A stretch of 64,000 nt of DNA from Scolanthus callimorphus (GCA_033964015.1 CM066912.1:32535086-32599085), one strand, 5' to 3'. Shown: positions 37,201 through 45,872, numbered from the stretch's first letter. The notes: generated by a model from the letters alone, not told the origin. Translations and numbers: made by a program.

Positions 37201-40200
37201 TAGAGGTTGATCGTGTTGTTATATTAATTTGAAACAATCCAGTATGAATTCTGTTTCAATGATTGTATCAGGAATCAGCTATAAGGTTCGATAACTGTTG
37301 TCTGCTTGTCGCTGCTTGTATACCATCTATTGTAATCACAACCTTCCTGCATAATATGCTTGTCTTGCTTGGCATTCATTATGAAAGGGAAGGTCAGTCC
37401 TATGCCTATGGAGAGAAAGCGAAATGTGCTTTGGTTGCCGTGGAATCTATCGTTGAACCACAGCAAAAACTCCGGGACAAAAGGTCAAGTGGTATAAAAT
37501 ATAATAACGGGAGTTTAAAATTGCAAGTGAAAGAAACGAAGAACCTACCTAGAAACAAAGTCCGCTCTCGGGGCTTGAGAGAACAGTTTTTTAAGTCGAA
37601 TAACCAGAGTTTACCATCGCGTAGCCGCCGCAGCCGCCATCTTGAAAATGTGACCCCCCGCTGAGGCAACCCCCAGCTGATATCGATTGGATATCGATTA
37701 CCCCATTGTTCCAGTCATCCAGACGAAAATCTCAACGCTGCACGGATATCATCTTGCAGCTATCCCAGAATGCTCTGCGCGCGTTAGGACTTCAAAAGAT
37801 TAGTATGCTCGCTCGCTAACGCTCGCTCGCAAAAAGGATTTATTTCAAAAAAGCCCCCCACCCCTCAAAAGTCAAATGGTCGGGCCCTAACTGGGATGCA
37901 TGTTGATAGGTAGTTCAGTTTTTTTTTGCCGCCCTGACCAACCCACCCACCTGGTCTGAGTAAGTTATTTGGTTAAGTTCAGGCTTTTTAGGACTTGTAC
38001 TTATACCTTATTGTCTTTGGGACAATATAATTTAAACAGTACAAAGTCACCAATTTGGTAAGTATATGGAAAATGTTTTTGCCCTTAGTACGGATAATTA
38101 TTCTTTTGATCATTAGGGTTGCAATGCTTAACACATACCAACAGTGGAGAATCTCACAAGCATTGGTGTCTTCTTGCCAACCGTGTCAAAACCTTGGCCT
38201 TGCAGTACTTTGAAATGTCATGGGTCACTTCAAAATAACCAAAAGCTCCCCCTCCTTTGGCATGCACGACACGCTCAGGATGCGCTCACGATCAAAGTGC
38301 GACAAGACGTCCATGTACTGGGTGTCTTGCATGAGTAACGGCCCACGTGGGCCGACAGTCATGCTACAGGTATTGGTGTCTACAGGTACTCCAGAACTTG
38401 TAGTCAAAGTTGCTTCTTTCTGCAAGGAAAATGCACATAGGTATCTCAGTAGGCATAGGTGCTCAGTGATCCATCTATGGCGGCATGGGCAGAGGAAGTG
38501 GACTGCACTGCCACACCCCTCTACCCTCCCCCAAATAATTATGATGACACCCCTCTCCCTTACCCCAAATAATTATGATGGGAGGCCTGATAGTTATCAA
38601 AATATATAAAGCAAATAATCTGATATTTTCCAAATCAATAATATTTGTTGAAATAAGTGTGATTGACCTTTTTACTGTTTTGCCTGCCTCATACCCAGGC
38701 ATCTCAGGTGTGTCAAAAAAGGGCAAAAACCCACGGCAATTCGCAAAAGGTAAAATCTCTGGTGCACAATGAATCATGGGAATGCTTTCCGCTCACCCTT
38801 CCCATGATGCCTTGTGCGCTAGCTCGCTCCCAGTCGCTCTCGCCTCGAAAATCACTAGATCGCGCCTGGGTACAACGCAGCTGTTTCACTTAATGTTTTC
38901 CAGTTTCAGTTGATTTTCTGAGCTTTTCACAGATAACATTGAGCCACAATCTAGTAATTTAGCATCAAAATTGATGCATTTCTGGCCATCTTTGCGGCCT
39001 AAAATTTCAAAGTTTTCATTAGAAGAGAATGCCCCTACTCTGGGTACCTGAGTCTGCAAGCTTCACTTATTTACTGATACACTAAGTTTACTGACACAAG
39101 GAGTGAAGCAAGCCTTCATTTCTGTTAGTACAGAATTTGTACTGCAAAGTTGATTGGCTGGTTTATTATATTCTACTGAAGGAACTTTTTCCTGAGTTGA
39201 CAACACATGATTCTTGTTATGTTTGACCTTTGAAACCAAGGTGTAGGGTATCTTACATCAAACTTTGACAGCTAAGACAAAGAAATCTGAAACCACATGT
39301 GACTACTAAGAAAACAAGGCTGTGAGGCTAGGGGCTCCTCAGTTTGCAGCCACCGCCTTGGCTTAGTATGTCAGTAAACGAGTGAAGCTTGCAGACTCGG
39401 GGTAAAACGCCCCCACCTCCCCCTAGAAAAACAAGGACAAGAATTCTTCTCCGGATGGGGCCACCCAACATAATTTACATGTATAGCAATACAAATGTTG
39501 AAGGTAGATCTAAAAAGTCTCAACACTAACTCTCAATACTACTGCTTGCCATCCAGAAAAGCAACTTAGACCTAGTACAAATGTTGATCCTTATTCTAGT
39601 CGCACCAAATGTCAATTTCCTATTGTTTAGTGAGTTAAGGCTATTGTTTCGGACTTATTTGCATTAGGAACTCAAACTAGACTTGAACTAGAGTCACACA
39701 TAACAACTACTTTCAAGTGCTTGACTTTCTTTCTTAAAATCAGACTTGTTACTCCCCTTCTTTTGCACGATATGTTGTTTTAAACAACTGCTCCTATGTC
39801 CTTCGAAATTATTGATTTTTGTATATTAAATCACAGAAATACAGCAGAATAAATCGGTGCGACTACAATTAGGATCGACGTTTGTTCTATGCCCTTACTT
39901 TTAGTCACCTGTGACAAAGCAAATTCCCAAATGTCTCATGAAACATTGAAACTATTTTTAATTAGTCACACTACACAAAAGGCATAATATTAGAACAATA
40001 GTACAGATATGATATCAGTTTTATTACTCCGTATTTTGCTTGTATTAGTTCTACTGAAATGCAGCTTTTTTTACCGTGAATTGAATTGCATAACAAGTTC
40101 GGGACAGCACGACATGCATAGCCTGGCACGGATGGAAGTTAAACAAACACTCACGAGAACACAATTTAGTCGCACTTCTTTTCACTTTCTGTACTTACCG

Positions 40201-40255
40201 TTTGCGATTTGGCAAACTCTGACAGTTGCTCAGATGATTTAAGACGATTTGCCAT
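21728..40255 (-). CDS. CAT: Catalase
   Basis: Haem catalase, which breaks down hydrogen peroxide to water and oxygen, normally in peroxisomes. Thirteen coding exons: 40255-40199, 38419-38139, 31363-31233, 30266-30216, 29363-29184, 27977-27867, 26271-26191, 25899-25747, 25362-25227, 23341-23262, 22796-22743, 22414-22307, 21814-21728. All boundaries are GT-AG and phases agree except across exon 2. About 503 residues result, against 527 in human. Seen: the active-site region with HFDRERI and, in another frame, the catalytic His; VGNNTPIFF with the distal Asn; the NADPH-side [13 protein letters not shown]; and the proximal haem-ligand motif RLFSYHDTH with its Tyr. Exon 2 carries two single-base deletions, the first inside the active-site signature. 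The C-terminus stops early and lacks a peroxisomal targeting tripeptide. Identity is certain; whether the gene is intact is not. Confidence 0.95.
21960..22230. repeat. SINE-like repeat in catalase intron 12
   Basis: Contains TTTATATAGCGCTTAG with an inverted CTAAGCGCTTTACAAT, a module common at the ends of animal SINE/LINE elements. Its end shares GGGACCTCGGTTTA and TTGTCTCA with 22517-22685. Confidence 0.6.
22307..22414 (-). CDS. CAT: Catalase exon 12
   Basis: 108 nt, phase 0 both sides. Begins [20 protein letters not shown] and ends DFIQKRA. Confidence 0.95.
22517..22685 (-). repeat. tRNA-derived SINE in catalase intron 11
   Basis: The minus strand reads as the 3' half of a tRNA head, with a B box GGTTCGATTCC at 22631-22621 and GTAGAGCGCTTGCC upstream of it. 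A body follows with TTTCGACCTTGTGTTCATCG and GAGACAATGTAAACCGAGG. The head does not fold as a complete tRNA, so this is not a tRNA gene. Confidence 0.75.
22743..22796 (-). CDS. CAT: Catalase exon 11
   Basis: 54 nt, phase 0 both sides. Encodes [18 protein letters not shown], the counterpart of the vertebrate Asn-Asp-Asp-Asn-Val-Thr-Gln segment. Confidence 0.95.
23262..23341 (-). CDS. CAT: Catalase exon 10
   Basis: 80 nt, phase 1 in, 0 out. Encodes [20 protein letters not shown] and ends Ser-Lys-Phe-Asn before GTGAGT. Confidence 0.95.
23492..23688. repeat. Palindromic element in catalase intron 9
   Basis: About 197 bp. Left arm AATGGTCCATGCTTAGCGTG through TTGAGAGAGCAC, then a central GAGTCGCACGAGG loop, then a matching right arm. 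MITE-like. Confidence 0.85.
24902..25022. repeat. Palindromic element, about 120 bp
   Basis: Ends GGGGCCGGTTCCTAGAAGG and CCTTTCAGGAACCGGCCCC. The interior arms share TTATCTGTAGATAAATGCG-like sequence with mismatches. Confidence 0.8.
25227..25362 (-). CDS. CAT: Catalase exon 9, haem-ligand exon
   Basis: 136 nt, phase 0 in, 1 out. [15 protein letters not shown] matches the proximal signature with its Arg and Tyr. Pro, Arg and Pro found here in human catalase are replaced by His, Leu and Thr. [16 protein letters not shown] follows. The ORF runs on past the donor, but that is intron. Confidence 0.95.
25374..25745. repeat. Two partial copies of the GAGCCTSTGTCAGCC element
   Basis: AGAGCCTGTGTCAGCCGCCA at 25374 and a near copy at 25683 are in the same orientation in catalase intron 8, right next to exon 9. 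They belong with 7065-7299 and 58672-58765. Confidence 0.65.
25747..25899 (-). CDS. CAT: Catalase exon 8
   Basis: 153 nt, phase 0 both sides. Begins [15 protein letters not shown], includes [13 protein letters not shown] and ends at the Leu-Gln before the haem-ligand exon. Confidence 0.95.
26191..26271 (-). CDS. CAT: Catalase exon 7
   Basis: 81 nt, phase 0 both sides. Encodes [20 protein letters not shown] and then NPFDLTK. Confidence 0.95.
26377..26689. repeat. Inverted-repeat element, about 313 bp (ACTGCGATTTTCATAATTCT)
   Basis: Arms of about 110 bp: ACTGCGATTTTCATAATTCT through GCTTCCGTCAATCAAAC and AAGTCTTTTCGTCGTT, then the reverse. The same terminus bounds the nested element at 44992-45872. 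Confidence 0.85.
26934..27529. repeat. Longest copy of the TAGCCACTGGCTAAAAGCGG family, reversed
   Basis: About 596 bp between TAGCGGAGCTCC and GCTTTTAGCCAGTGGCTAAA. It has the interior missing from the 17669 and 50539 copies, including two TGGTATGACGTCATCGATGA stretches. No transposase ORF. Confidence 0.75.
27655..27810. repeat. Headless copy of the tRNA-derived SINE
   Basis: Shares the body of 22517-22685 (GATGAACACAAGGTCGAAAC, GGACCTCAGTTAATTGTCTC) but lacks the B-box head. Confidence 0.65.
27867..27977 (-). CDS. CAT: Catalase exon 6
   Basis: 111 nt, phase 0 both sides. Begins TDQGIEN and ends [12 protein letters not shown]. Confidence 0.95.
28010..28721. repeat. Large inverted-repeat element, about 712 bp, copy 2
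   Basis: Bounded by TTAAGGTCTCGGTCAG and its approximate complement. Same length class and same AGCTAAAAGGTTGTTCTATC segment near the left end as 13985-14699. Confidence 0.65.
29184..29363 (-). CDS. CAT: Catalase exon 5
   Basis: 180 nt, phase 0 both sides. It holds [20 protein letters not shown], part of the NADPH-binding side, and ends [10 protein letters not shown]. Confidence 0.95.
30216..30266 (-). CDS. CAT: Catalase exon 4
   Basis: 51 nt, phase 0 in and out. It encodes [17 protein letters not shown], a near-invariant catalase segment. Confidence 0.95.
31233..31363 (-). CDS. CAT: Catalase exon 3
   Basis: 131 nt, phase 1 in, 0 out. It carries [19 protein letters not shown] and [13 protein letters not shown]; the second contains the distal haem-pocket Asn. 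Confidence 0.95.
31535..31742. repeat. Palindromic element bounded by G/C runs
   Basis: CCCCCCCTCCCACGGAAGG on the left and CCTTCCGTGGGGGGGG on the right, with inner copies of AAATTCCAGAGG. Lies in catalase intron 2. G-run lengths are unreliable. Confidence 0.7.
32045..32430. repeat. G-tract-bounded element, copy 1
   Basis: Starts CCCCGGGGGG...GGGACTC and ends GGGAGTCCCACCCCCGGG. The interior repeats CCCTAAAAAATACC-type motifs in both orientations. Same family as 45338-45757 and 51066-51495. Confidence 0.8.
33280..35716. mobile_element. AAAGTAC-rich non-autonomous DNA element, about 2.4 kb
   Basis: The outermost ends are CCCTTACAGAAATA and its reverse complement TATTTCTGTAAGGG. Inside each end are dozens of AAAGTAC/GTACTTT motifs, many in larger direct repeats (35211-35432 against 35443-35664; 33455-33510 against 33560-33625). 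The middle, about 33830-34960, is ordinary unique-looking sequence without a long ORF. This is the layout of a non-autonomous DNA transposon with long subterminal repeats. I could not find a clear target-site duplication. It lies in catalase intron 2. Confidence 0.7.
35211..35664. repeat. Direct duplication of about 222 bp, period 232
   Basis: Two nearly identical copies (TATAAGTAAAGTACATATAA ... CAGTCAAGTACAG) within the subterminal repeat zone of the 33280-35716 element. Confidence 0.9.
36653..36779. repeat. Palindromic element, about 127 bp
   Basis: AGGCCTAGTTTCCATATAGT and its near-complement bound it; inner arms carry CTTATCTGTCGTATCAGTC. Flanked by TTA/TAA. Confidence 0.85.
38139..38419 (-). 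CDS. CAT: Catalase exon 2, with two single-base deletions
   Basis: 281 nt as given, while neighbouring phases require 283. It begins with Lys-Glu-Ala-Thr and reads normally through GPRGPLL and HFDRERI. Near 38278-38279 one base is missing, so the catalytic His (Val-Val-His-Ala-Lys-Gly) and FGYFEVTHD lie in another frame. A second missing base, in the A run 38188-38191 (T run on the coding strand), shifts again before Thr-Val-Gly-Lys-Lys-Thr-Pro. Donor GTATGT. Confidence 0.9.
39037..39403. repeat. Inverted-repeat element with CTCTGGGTACC-like ends
   Basis: Ends ACTCTGGGTACCTGAGTCTG and CTTGCAGACTCGGGGT, each followed inward by GTGAAGCTTG and its complement. Related to the short element at 46501-46602. 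Lies in catalase intron 1. Confidence 0.7.
40199..40255 (-). CDS. CAT: Catalase exon 1
   Basis: 57 nt, phase 0 out. The start sits in an ideal context, CCACCATGG, and encodes [19 protein letters not shown]. The ORF runs on upstream without a stop, but that part is Ser/Phe-rich and lacks family similarity. Confidence 0.85.
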
Positions 40256-40440
40256 GGTGGACAACGAATTTAGAGCTGAAATCAGGAGAAAATTTTTAGC
40301 AAAACAACCAACCCTTTCGCTTTCGCTGCGGGAGAGAGCAGTGGACCGTGACTCAGAAAAAGGACTGGAACTGAACAAAGTCACGTGACTAAAGGGCTTG
40401 ACACCGGAATAATGGTTACCTGTGGTAAACATGGCGGCGA
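40256..40440 (-). promoter_or_regulatory. Catalase 5' region
   Basis: The 185 bp before the ATG contain a palindrome AGTCACGTGACT at 40379-40390, an E-box core CACGTG of the kind bound by bHLH-type factors. No clear TATA box. That it is the promoter is an inference from position. Confidence 0.35.
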
Positions 40441-40980
40441 GTGCCTTCGTTCGTTGTTCGTTATAGGTCTATTACTGTTTTCAAGACGTACTTATTGCTT
40501 ATAATGTGATTCTAAAGTGATGAATTAGAACGTTAAGGTAAGAGAGACAGTTTATTTTAAAACCTTTTCATGATTAACAAAATTCCGCTTTGATTGTGAC
40601 CAATTGGACCACCCTGGTGACTAACTTCAGGTCTTCATCAGGGTACACATTTTTGACCGTAAGGTATAAAAAACGAGGATTTTTGGGGAGAGGACAAAAC
40701 ATGGAGTAGTACTCCATGGAGTACCCTTTGGAGTACCTAAAATGGAGTACCCCTGAAAAGTGTCCGTGATCATTTTCATGTACGCACCTTTGTTTACTTC
40801 AAGCGTGAATGCTCATTGATGTTCAAGCATTAAAGTTCAGCGATTTTGGCCGCCATCTTGAAATTTAGCGGTTGGTACTTCAAGTATGCATCATGTTAGT
40901 GTATCATGTTAGTATCGGTTAGTACAACATCTACATACATCTTCACACCTATCCACACCATCATCATATACATCATCATT

Positions 40981-41101
40981 AAAAGGGGTTCTCGCACGCT
41001 AAAATAAGTAAAAATGGTAACCGTAAAACACAGCTCATTTGCCCCTAATAATCAAAATAATCCTCCAGGTTGATAGAAAAACCTTTTAAGTGTTAGACAA
41101 C
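40981..41101. repeat. Half copy of the GGGGCTCTCGCACGCT element
   Basis: Starts AAAAGGGGTTCTCGCACGCT and matches the left half of 44527-44780, then stops inside the minisatellite. Confidence 0.7.
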
Positions 41102-41780
41102 AGCTATCCACACCATCAACGGCTATCCACACCATCATCCACACCTTCATCCACACCATTGTCACCATCCCACTATCATCATCACCTTTCCACACCATCA
41201 CCAGCTATCCACACTATCATCACCTATCCACACCATCATCTGCTATCCATACTATCATCACCTATCCACACCATCATCACCTATCCATACTGTCATCACC
41301 TATCTATTTATTTATTTTATTTTATTTATTTAATAGCTTTCACCAATTCACAATATAATTTACAAAAATAAACAATAGCACGAAAAAATATAAACAAATG
41401 ATAACAAAACTTTGGTGAGGGTCGCACAACAGAGCGAGGCTCCAATTAAGTGCGCCCGTTTCCAAATTAAGTGCGCCCTATCCATACCATCATCACCTAT
41501 CCACACAATCACCACTATTCACACCATCACAAGCTATCCCCACAATCGTCACCTATCCATGATAGTGATGATAGTGCATGTTGATAGGTGACTATGGCTT
41601 GGATAGCTGTTGATAGTGTGGATAGGTGATGATAGCTGGTGATAGCGTGGATAGCTGTTGGTGTGGATAGCTGGTGATAAAATGGATAGCTTGTGATGGT
41701 GTGGATAGGTGATGATAGTGTGGATAGCTGGTGATGGTGTGGATAGCTGGTGATGGTGCGGATAGCTGGTGATGGTGCGG
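41100..41780. repeat. Minisatellite in two opposed halves
   Basis: 41100-41310 and 41480-41560 read CTATCCACACCATCATCA; 41560-41780 read its complement, GTGGATAGCTGGTGATG. Units of about 15-18 bp, diverged. Confidence 0.85.
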
Positions 41781-42357
41781 AGTTTACTTTGACTGGTGCA
41801 TAATATGATACACTTCAGTTCAGGATCCGTACTTGAAGTACCAACATCTAAATTTCAAGATGGCGGCCAAAATCGCTGAACTGTAATACTTGAACATCGA
41901 TGAGCATTCACGCTTGAAATTAATAAAGGTACGTACATGGAATGATCATGAACACTTTTTAGGGGTACTCCATTTTAGGTACTCCAAAAGGTACTCCATG
42001 GAGTAGTACTCCATGTTTTGTCCTCTCCCGGATTTTTGGTATCTGATAGGGTCAGGTTTTGGAGACCTTGGCAGCACACACCTAACCAAATATCAGTGAG
42101 TACCACCCTGGAGTTTCACTGCAGTGACTGGCTATCATTCAACTGCTGCATGCTACCAGCAAGGCCGACCAGTGCAAGTAATCAGAATGGATCAACGGAT
42201 CAACAGTATTATAAGGTGCTACCCAACTGCTGTGAGGGACAGACCAAGCATGAGTGATATTCTAAGCATTATGCTGAAATTTAGTCTGGAATACTGGTTC
42301 ACTATAGTTATTGGTTGTGCATCATTGCTTTTATTCTGGTAAGCCTTCTTAATGAAC

Positions 42358-42481
42358 ATAGAGCGGATTTCACATGACTGTCAAGACTTGTTAAGTTATG
42401 TAATTGTGATTGCTTTGCATTGTCCTTGGCTAATAATGTTAATAATGTTTTCACAACAGTCATGTGAAAACTGCTCTATTA
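42358..42481. repeat. TAGAGCRGATTTC element, about 124 bp
   Basis: Terminal ATAGAGCGGATTTCACATGA and TCATGTGAAAACTGCTCTAT. Directly abuts the next copy, which has a different core. Confidence 0.85.
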
Positions 42482-42740
42482 TAGAGCAGATTTCACATGA
42501 CTGTTGTGAAAGCAATTGCAATTGAGCAATCACTAGCCAATCAGAATCGAGAGAAATCACCACTTGCTCCTAAATGGCTTTTTTTCTCAGCCAATCACAA
42601 GCCGAACCAATTACTAAGTAATTACACAATTGTATTTACTAAAGAATTTAATTGGCTGAGAAAAACGAGTAGCCAATGAGAACGCAAAGCAATCGCAATT
42701 ACATAACGAGTGTTGACAGTCATGTGAAATCCGCTCTATA
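42482..42740. repeat. TAGAGCRGATTTC element, about 259 bp
   Basis: Same termini as the preceding copy but with a long palindromic core containing paired CAATCA/TGATTG and AACCAATTACTAAGTAATTA segments. Nearly identical in reverse to 55405-55660. Confidence 0.85.
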
Positions 42741-43603
42741 CCTTATTCATTATCATTATGGTAATTTTTACAACAAAATGCTGATTGATTACTTGCTGTC
42801 TAACTGGTTTGTTTTCTTACCAGCTGATTTTCATTGTATAGACTGTCATGAGCTATTTATAATGGGTTATTAGTATCCAGAATTAGTGTATCTAAGCATT
42901 TTCGAATTTGTTTTATGCTGAGTCATCCGAAATTGCAGTTTGACTGCTATGAGTAATTGCAGATAATCACTGACTAGTACATTTTTACTCAGAAGTGGTC
43001 TCATCACTTTTGGTTCTAAAAATTGCTCAGCCTTTTCGTGAATCAGCTTCACTATGTCCTATAAGTCCAGACTGTTGCAAAAGAAAACAACATACAAAAA
43101 CATAATATTGTGAACCCTTGAAGACAATGTTCTCCAGACCAGGAAATTAATCTATTAATTTATTTTTCAGCTACTTGACAAAATGGCCACACCTAAGAGT
43201 AAATACTGATCCATGATGCATCAAGTATCAGTGGCACAACCACTTACAGTATAGGACAAAATGCAAAAGTGAGAACCATAGTTAATAAAGTGGAATGGTT
43301 AGGAAGCTGGTTAGGGGGAGGGGAGCTCCGCCTGAAATGGGTAAGGTTTTGAGTCTCAAATCGTTTAGTTCCAGAAAATATCCATCCTCCCTGGGAGGTA
43401 ACCTGCTCGCAGGTCAGGCATTGGAGTAGTTTTAGGTTGAGAAACGGCCACAAGAAAGCAAACTCTCAACCTAAAACTACTCTCCAACTCCTGCGAGCAG
43501 GCTACCTAGGAGGAGCATCCTGGTACTAAATGAATTTGTGCGCCTCACACATGCCCCAAGCTCAGAGCCTCTTTTCAAATAAGTTGGGAATGCCATAAAT
43601 GTT

Positions 43604-43609
43604 TTTATT
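43604..43609 (-). terminator. Polyadenylation signal of gene D
   Basis: AATAAA on the minus strand, about 42 bp beyond the gene D stop codon. Position and motif fit; a chance hexamer is possible in AT-rich DNA. Confidence 0.45.
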
Positions 43610-43650
43610 GTCGGGCCAATAAATTGTTTTGATCTTAAGTCTAGTATTGA

Positions 43651-44077
43651 TCATGAGATGTAGCTATCAGGATAGCTAGTGTAAGCATATTTCCTCCACC
43701 ATTCAGCAGTGTTTATCCTGTCCAACACAATCATGTCCTCCTGAAACTCCTCATTTTGATACAATAACATATCATGATATGCCCCCCTTTCGTCTGGTAT
43801 AACAATAGTTTCTGAACTCGCTTGCGCAGGCGCAGATCCATCATATATCCCAAGTATGATATCAGCACGAGATTGCCTAGCTGTGGGTACTTGAATGGGG
43901 ACCCTTTGTCTTCTTTGATGGTCCTGGGCCGAGCATCTGTAGGGCCTTCCCGCGGGGTTCGCGGCAGTTTTTGCACATTAGTATAAATGCTAGTATGATC
44001 AACATGAAAACGGCGAAACTCAGTAATGTGATGAAGAATACATTAAAGGCAAACCGCCTGTCATCTGAATCGAACAT
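43651..44077 (-). CDS. Gene D: small single-pass membrane protein, with a one-base frame fault
   Basis: From ATG 44077 the frame reads a polar start (MFDSDDRRFAF), a 23-residue hydrophobic segment (VFFITLLSFAVFMLIILAF) and then MCKNCREP. After that the natural reading shifts one frame at a run of C/G near 43950-43957. It continues as a hydrophilic acidic domain (RADIILGIYDGSAPAQASSE, PDERGAYHDMLLYQNEEFQE, TAEWWRKYAYTSYPDSYIS) to TGA 43651. The span is 427 nt, one more than 142 codons, so one extra base in the run would explain it. Upstream, an acceptor at 44116 and a donor at 44276 suggest a 5' non-coding exon. Probably a membrane-anchored protein with a Tyr-rich, perhaps phosphorylated, tail. 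Family not recognised. Confidence 0.55.
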
Positions 44078-44275
44078 AATATATTTGTTCTTCCTTGTTA
44101 AGGAGGATCCCCTTTCCTGTAAGCTTTATTGTTTTAGTAGGTCTCAAATCCGCTTGACTTTCGAGATCCTTCGTGGGGCGTAATAAGCTTGGAAGTTCTT
44201 CAACGCTTTCCCATAATGTAAGGTGTTTGTAGCTGGCAAAGCGTTAAGTCTGCAATGATGACAAGAGATAATTAC

Positions 44276-44370
44276 TTGGTTTCCCGCAAGATCACTCGAA
44301 CACGAACTTTGTAGAGCTCGTCTCGCATCTGCTCGCACCAGATTAGCAGAGTCCACTTGTTAGGGCGCAA
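44276..44370 (-). other. Probable 5' non-coding exon of gene D
   Basis: Ends in CAA before GTAATT and could splice over about 159 bp to the TTACAG acceptor at 44117. The joined frame (ending Leu-Ala-Gly-Asn-Gln then Glu-Arg-Gly) is open but has no in-frame ATG before a TAA, so translation more likely starts at 44077. The upper limit is arbitrary. Confidence 0.3.
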
Positions 44371-44526
44371 CATTTAAATTTTTCGAGAGATGCCATTGGC
44401 ACCTAAATAAAAAAATTCTAGTCGACTAATTGTGAAGTTCGGTCGCCATCTTCTTTCCGGATCCGGAATTAATGCTGTTGACAGCTAACTTTGAGAGGGA
44501 CTTTTTTTTTCAAAGCGTAGAGATCG

Positions 44527-44780
44527 AAAGGGGCTCTCGCACGCTTAATATTCGCGTCCACCGTGGACATAAAATAGGTAAAATTATAACCGTGAAAACA
44601 CATGTACATTTTCCCGTAGTAATCAAATAATCCTCCAGATTAGTAGAAAAACCTTTCAAGTGTTAGACAAATGTACTTCTAGGTTGTTTTGACCTGTTAT
44701 CAAGAGGATGGAATTGGATTGCGATTTGAGGAATTTTCTTGTCAGAGAAGTAGCCAGCAAGCGTGTGAGAGCCCCTTTAG
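44527..44780. repeat. GGGGCTCTCGCACGCT inverted-repeat element, full copy
   Basis: AAAGGGGCTCTCGCACGCTT on the left and AGCGTGTGAGAGCCCCTTT on the right, 254 bp. Partial copies at 15585-15758 and 40981-41101. Confidence 0.8.
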
Positions 44781-44991
44781 AGTCGCCATTTGACGACTTT
44801 GTTGTTTTTTGCTCGCCAATCGCTAATCTAGTCGGCATCGGCGACCATATGCTCGCAATGTCAGGCACTTATTTATACTAGAGTAAGAATCTCCCATGTG
44901 ACCCGTCCGTCTCAATCATTCAGCGTCGTCAATTACAAAGTACTTATTTTAAACACACTTCCCTGTAACATTGAAAATAAATTTGTAAACT

Positions 44992-45696
44992 GCGATTTTC
45001 ATAATTCTGCTCCAACTCCAACTTGACAGCATTCAACTGCGTTTTGGCTTCCGTCTAGCCTGCACACAGGCGCTAGTTAGAGTTCCAGGGGCTAGGAGAA
45101 ATCCGCTTGTGATAGCTGGCGTGGCGAAGTTTGGGTAGCTTGTTTGCGAATTCTGTTGCGATTTTGGGTAGCTCCCCCGACCCCGACCGCGCGCCACAGG
45201 TTCCTGAACTCGAAACAAAAACTCCCGAATAACAACACAGGAGAGCCTGTTCGCAGCTAGCTTCCGTCAATCAAACCTTTTAAGTCAAGTCCACGCATGT
45301 TTTGTGAGTTTGGTTGGAATTTTACGTGTTTTGAAGCCTAGCTAGCCCGGGGGGGGGGGACTCCCAATATTTTAGACGGGGGTGCTCGTCGGGAAAATTG
45401 ATTTTGACCCTAAGGGATAGCAAAATGGGTGTGGCAAACAGACATTTACCCCTAAAAGAGAGCAATTTGGTGTGGCGACTGCCGAATTTACCCCTAAAAG
45501 ATAGCAAATTTAGGGTTTTCAACCAAGTTTCCTTTGTAAATATCGGTTCTGGTGTCAGTACCAATATATTTCTGGGCAAGGATTGGTCTGAGACTCCCCT
45601 AAGGATAGGGCTGATTTTAAACACCCCTAAGAGATAGCACGTCTGTCAATTTTATACCCTAAGGGATAGGACGAGCACCCCCGTCTGAAATATGGG

Positions 45697-45747
<51 letters not shown>

Positions 45748-45872
45748 GCTAGCTAGCCTCATCAGTTCACAAGATGTATCAAAGCCTTCGTAAATCACGC
45801 AGTTGTTTAACGGAAGCCAACCGCGGTTTGTTGGTCGTTTCGTAGAATTATGAAAATCGCAGTAAACAGAGT
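44992..45872. repeat. Nested element cluster with CTGCGATTTTCATAATTCT ends
   Basis: The outer ends match the 26377-26689 element. It has been split by a separate insertion at about 45057-45262 (starting TAGCCTGCACACAGGC and ending GAGCCTGTTCGCAGCTA) and by the G-tract element at 45338-45757. Order of events: outer element first, then the two inserts. Confidence 0.7.
45338..45757. repeat. G-tract-bounded element, copy 2
   Basis: CTAGCTAGCCCGGGGGGGG on the left and CCCCCCGGGCTAGCTAG on the right, with a run of 45 C at 45701-45745. The interior repeats TTACCCCTAAAAGATAGCAA-like units, mirrored in the right half. Confidence 0.85.

Larger units (their letters stand above)
40687..42029. mobile_element. 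Foldback element, about 1.34 kb, with a minisatellite core
   Basis: Terminal inverted repeats of about 220 bp begin AGAGGACAAAACATGGAGTA on each side and match inward through TACTCCATGGAGTAC, GTGAATGCTCAT, GGCCGCCATCTTGAAATTT and GGTACTTCAAG. Between them lies a satellite of TATCCACACCATCATC units, the left half in one orientation and the right half reversed. Two other repeats sit in the core: 40981-41101, a piece of the GGGGCTCTCGCACGCT element, and an A/T-rich SINE/LINE-like stretch near 41310-41470. No transposase ORF. Confidence 0.75.

Noticed and set aside
37263..37664. Plus-strand ORF of 133 codons inside catalase intron 2
   Set aside because: No recognisable domain; the translation mixes a hydrophobic start with a Lys/Arg-rich end, and no splice or polyadenylation evidence supports it. 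It could be an unrelated small gene, but I cannot support it.
42030..42342. ORF pieces with RPSMSDI, reminiscent of a kinase C-terminal motif
   Set aside because: Only a short motif matches, with a stop in frame upstream and no catalytic-loop sequence nearby.
45400..45660. Telomere-like CCCTAA repeats
   Set aside because: The units are CCCCTAAAAGATAGC and variants, not a regular hexamer, and belong to a dispersed element.
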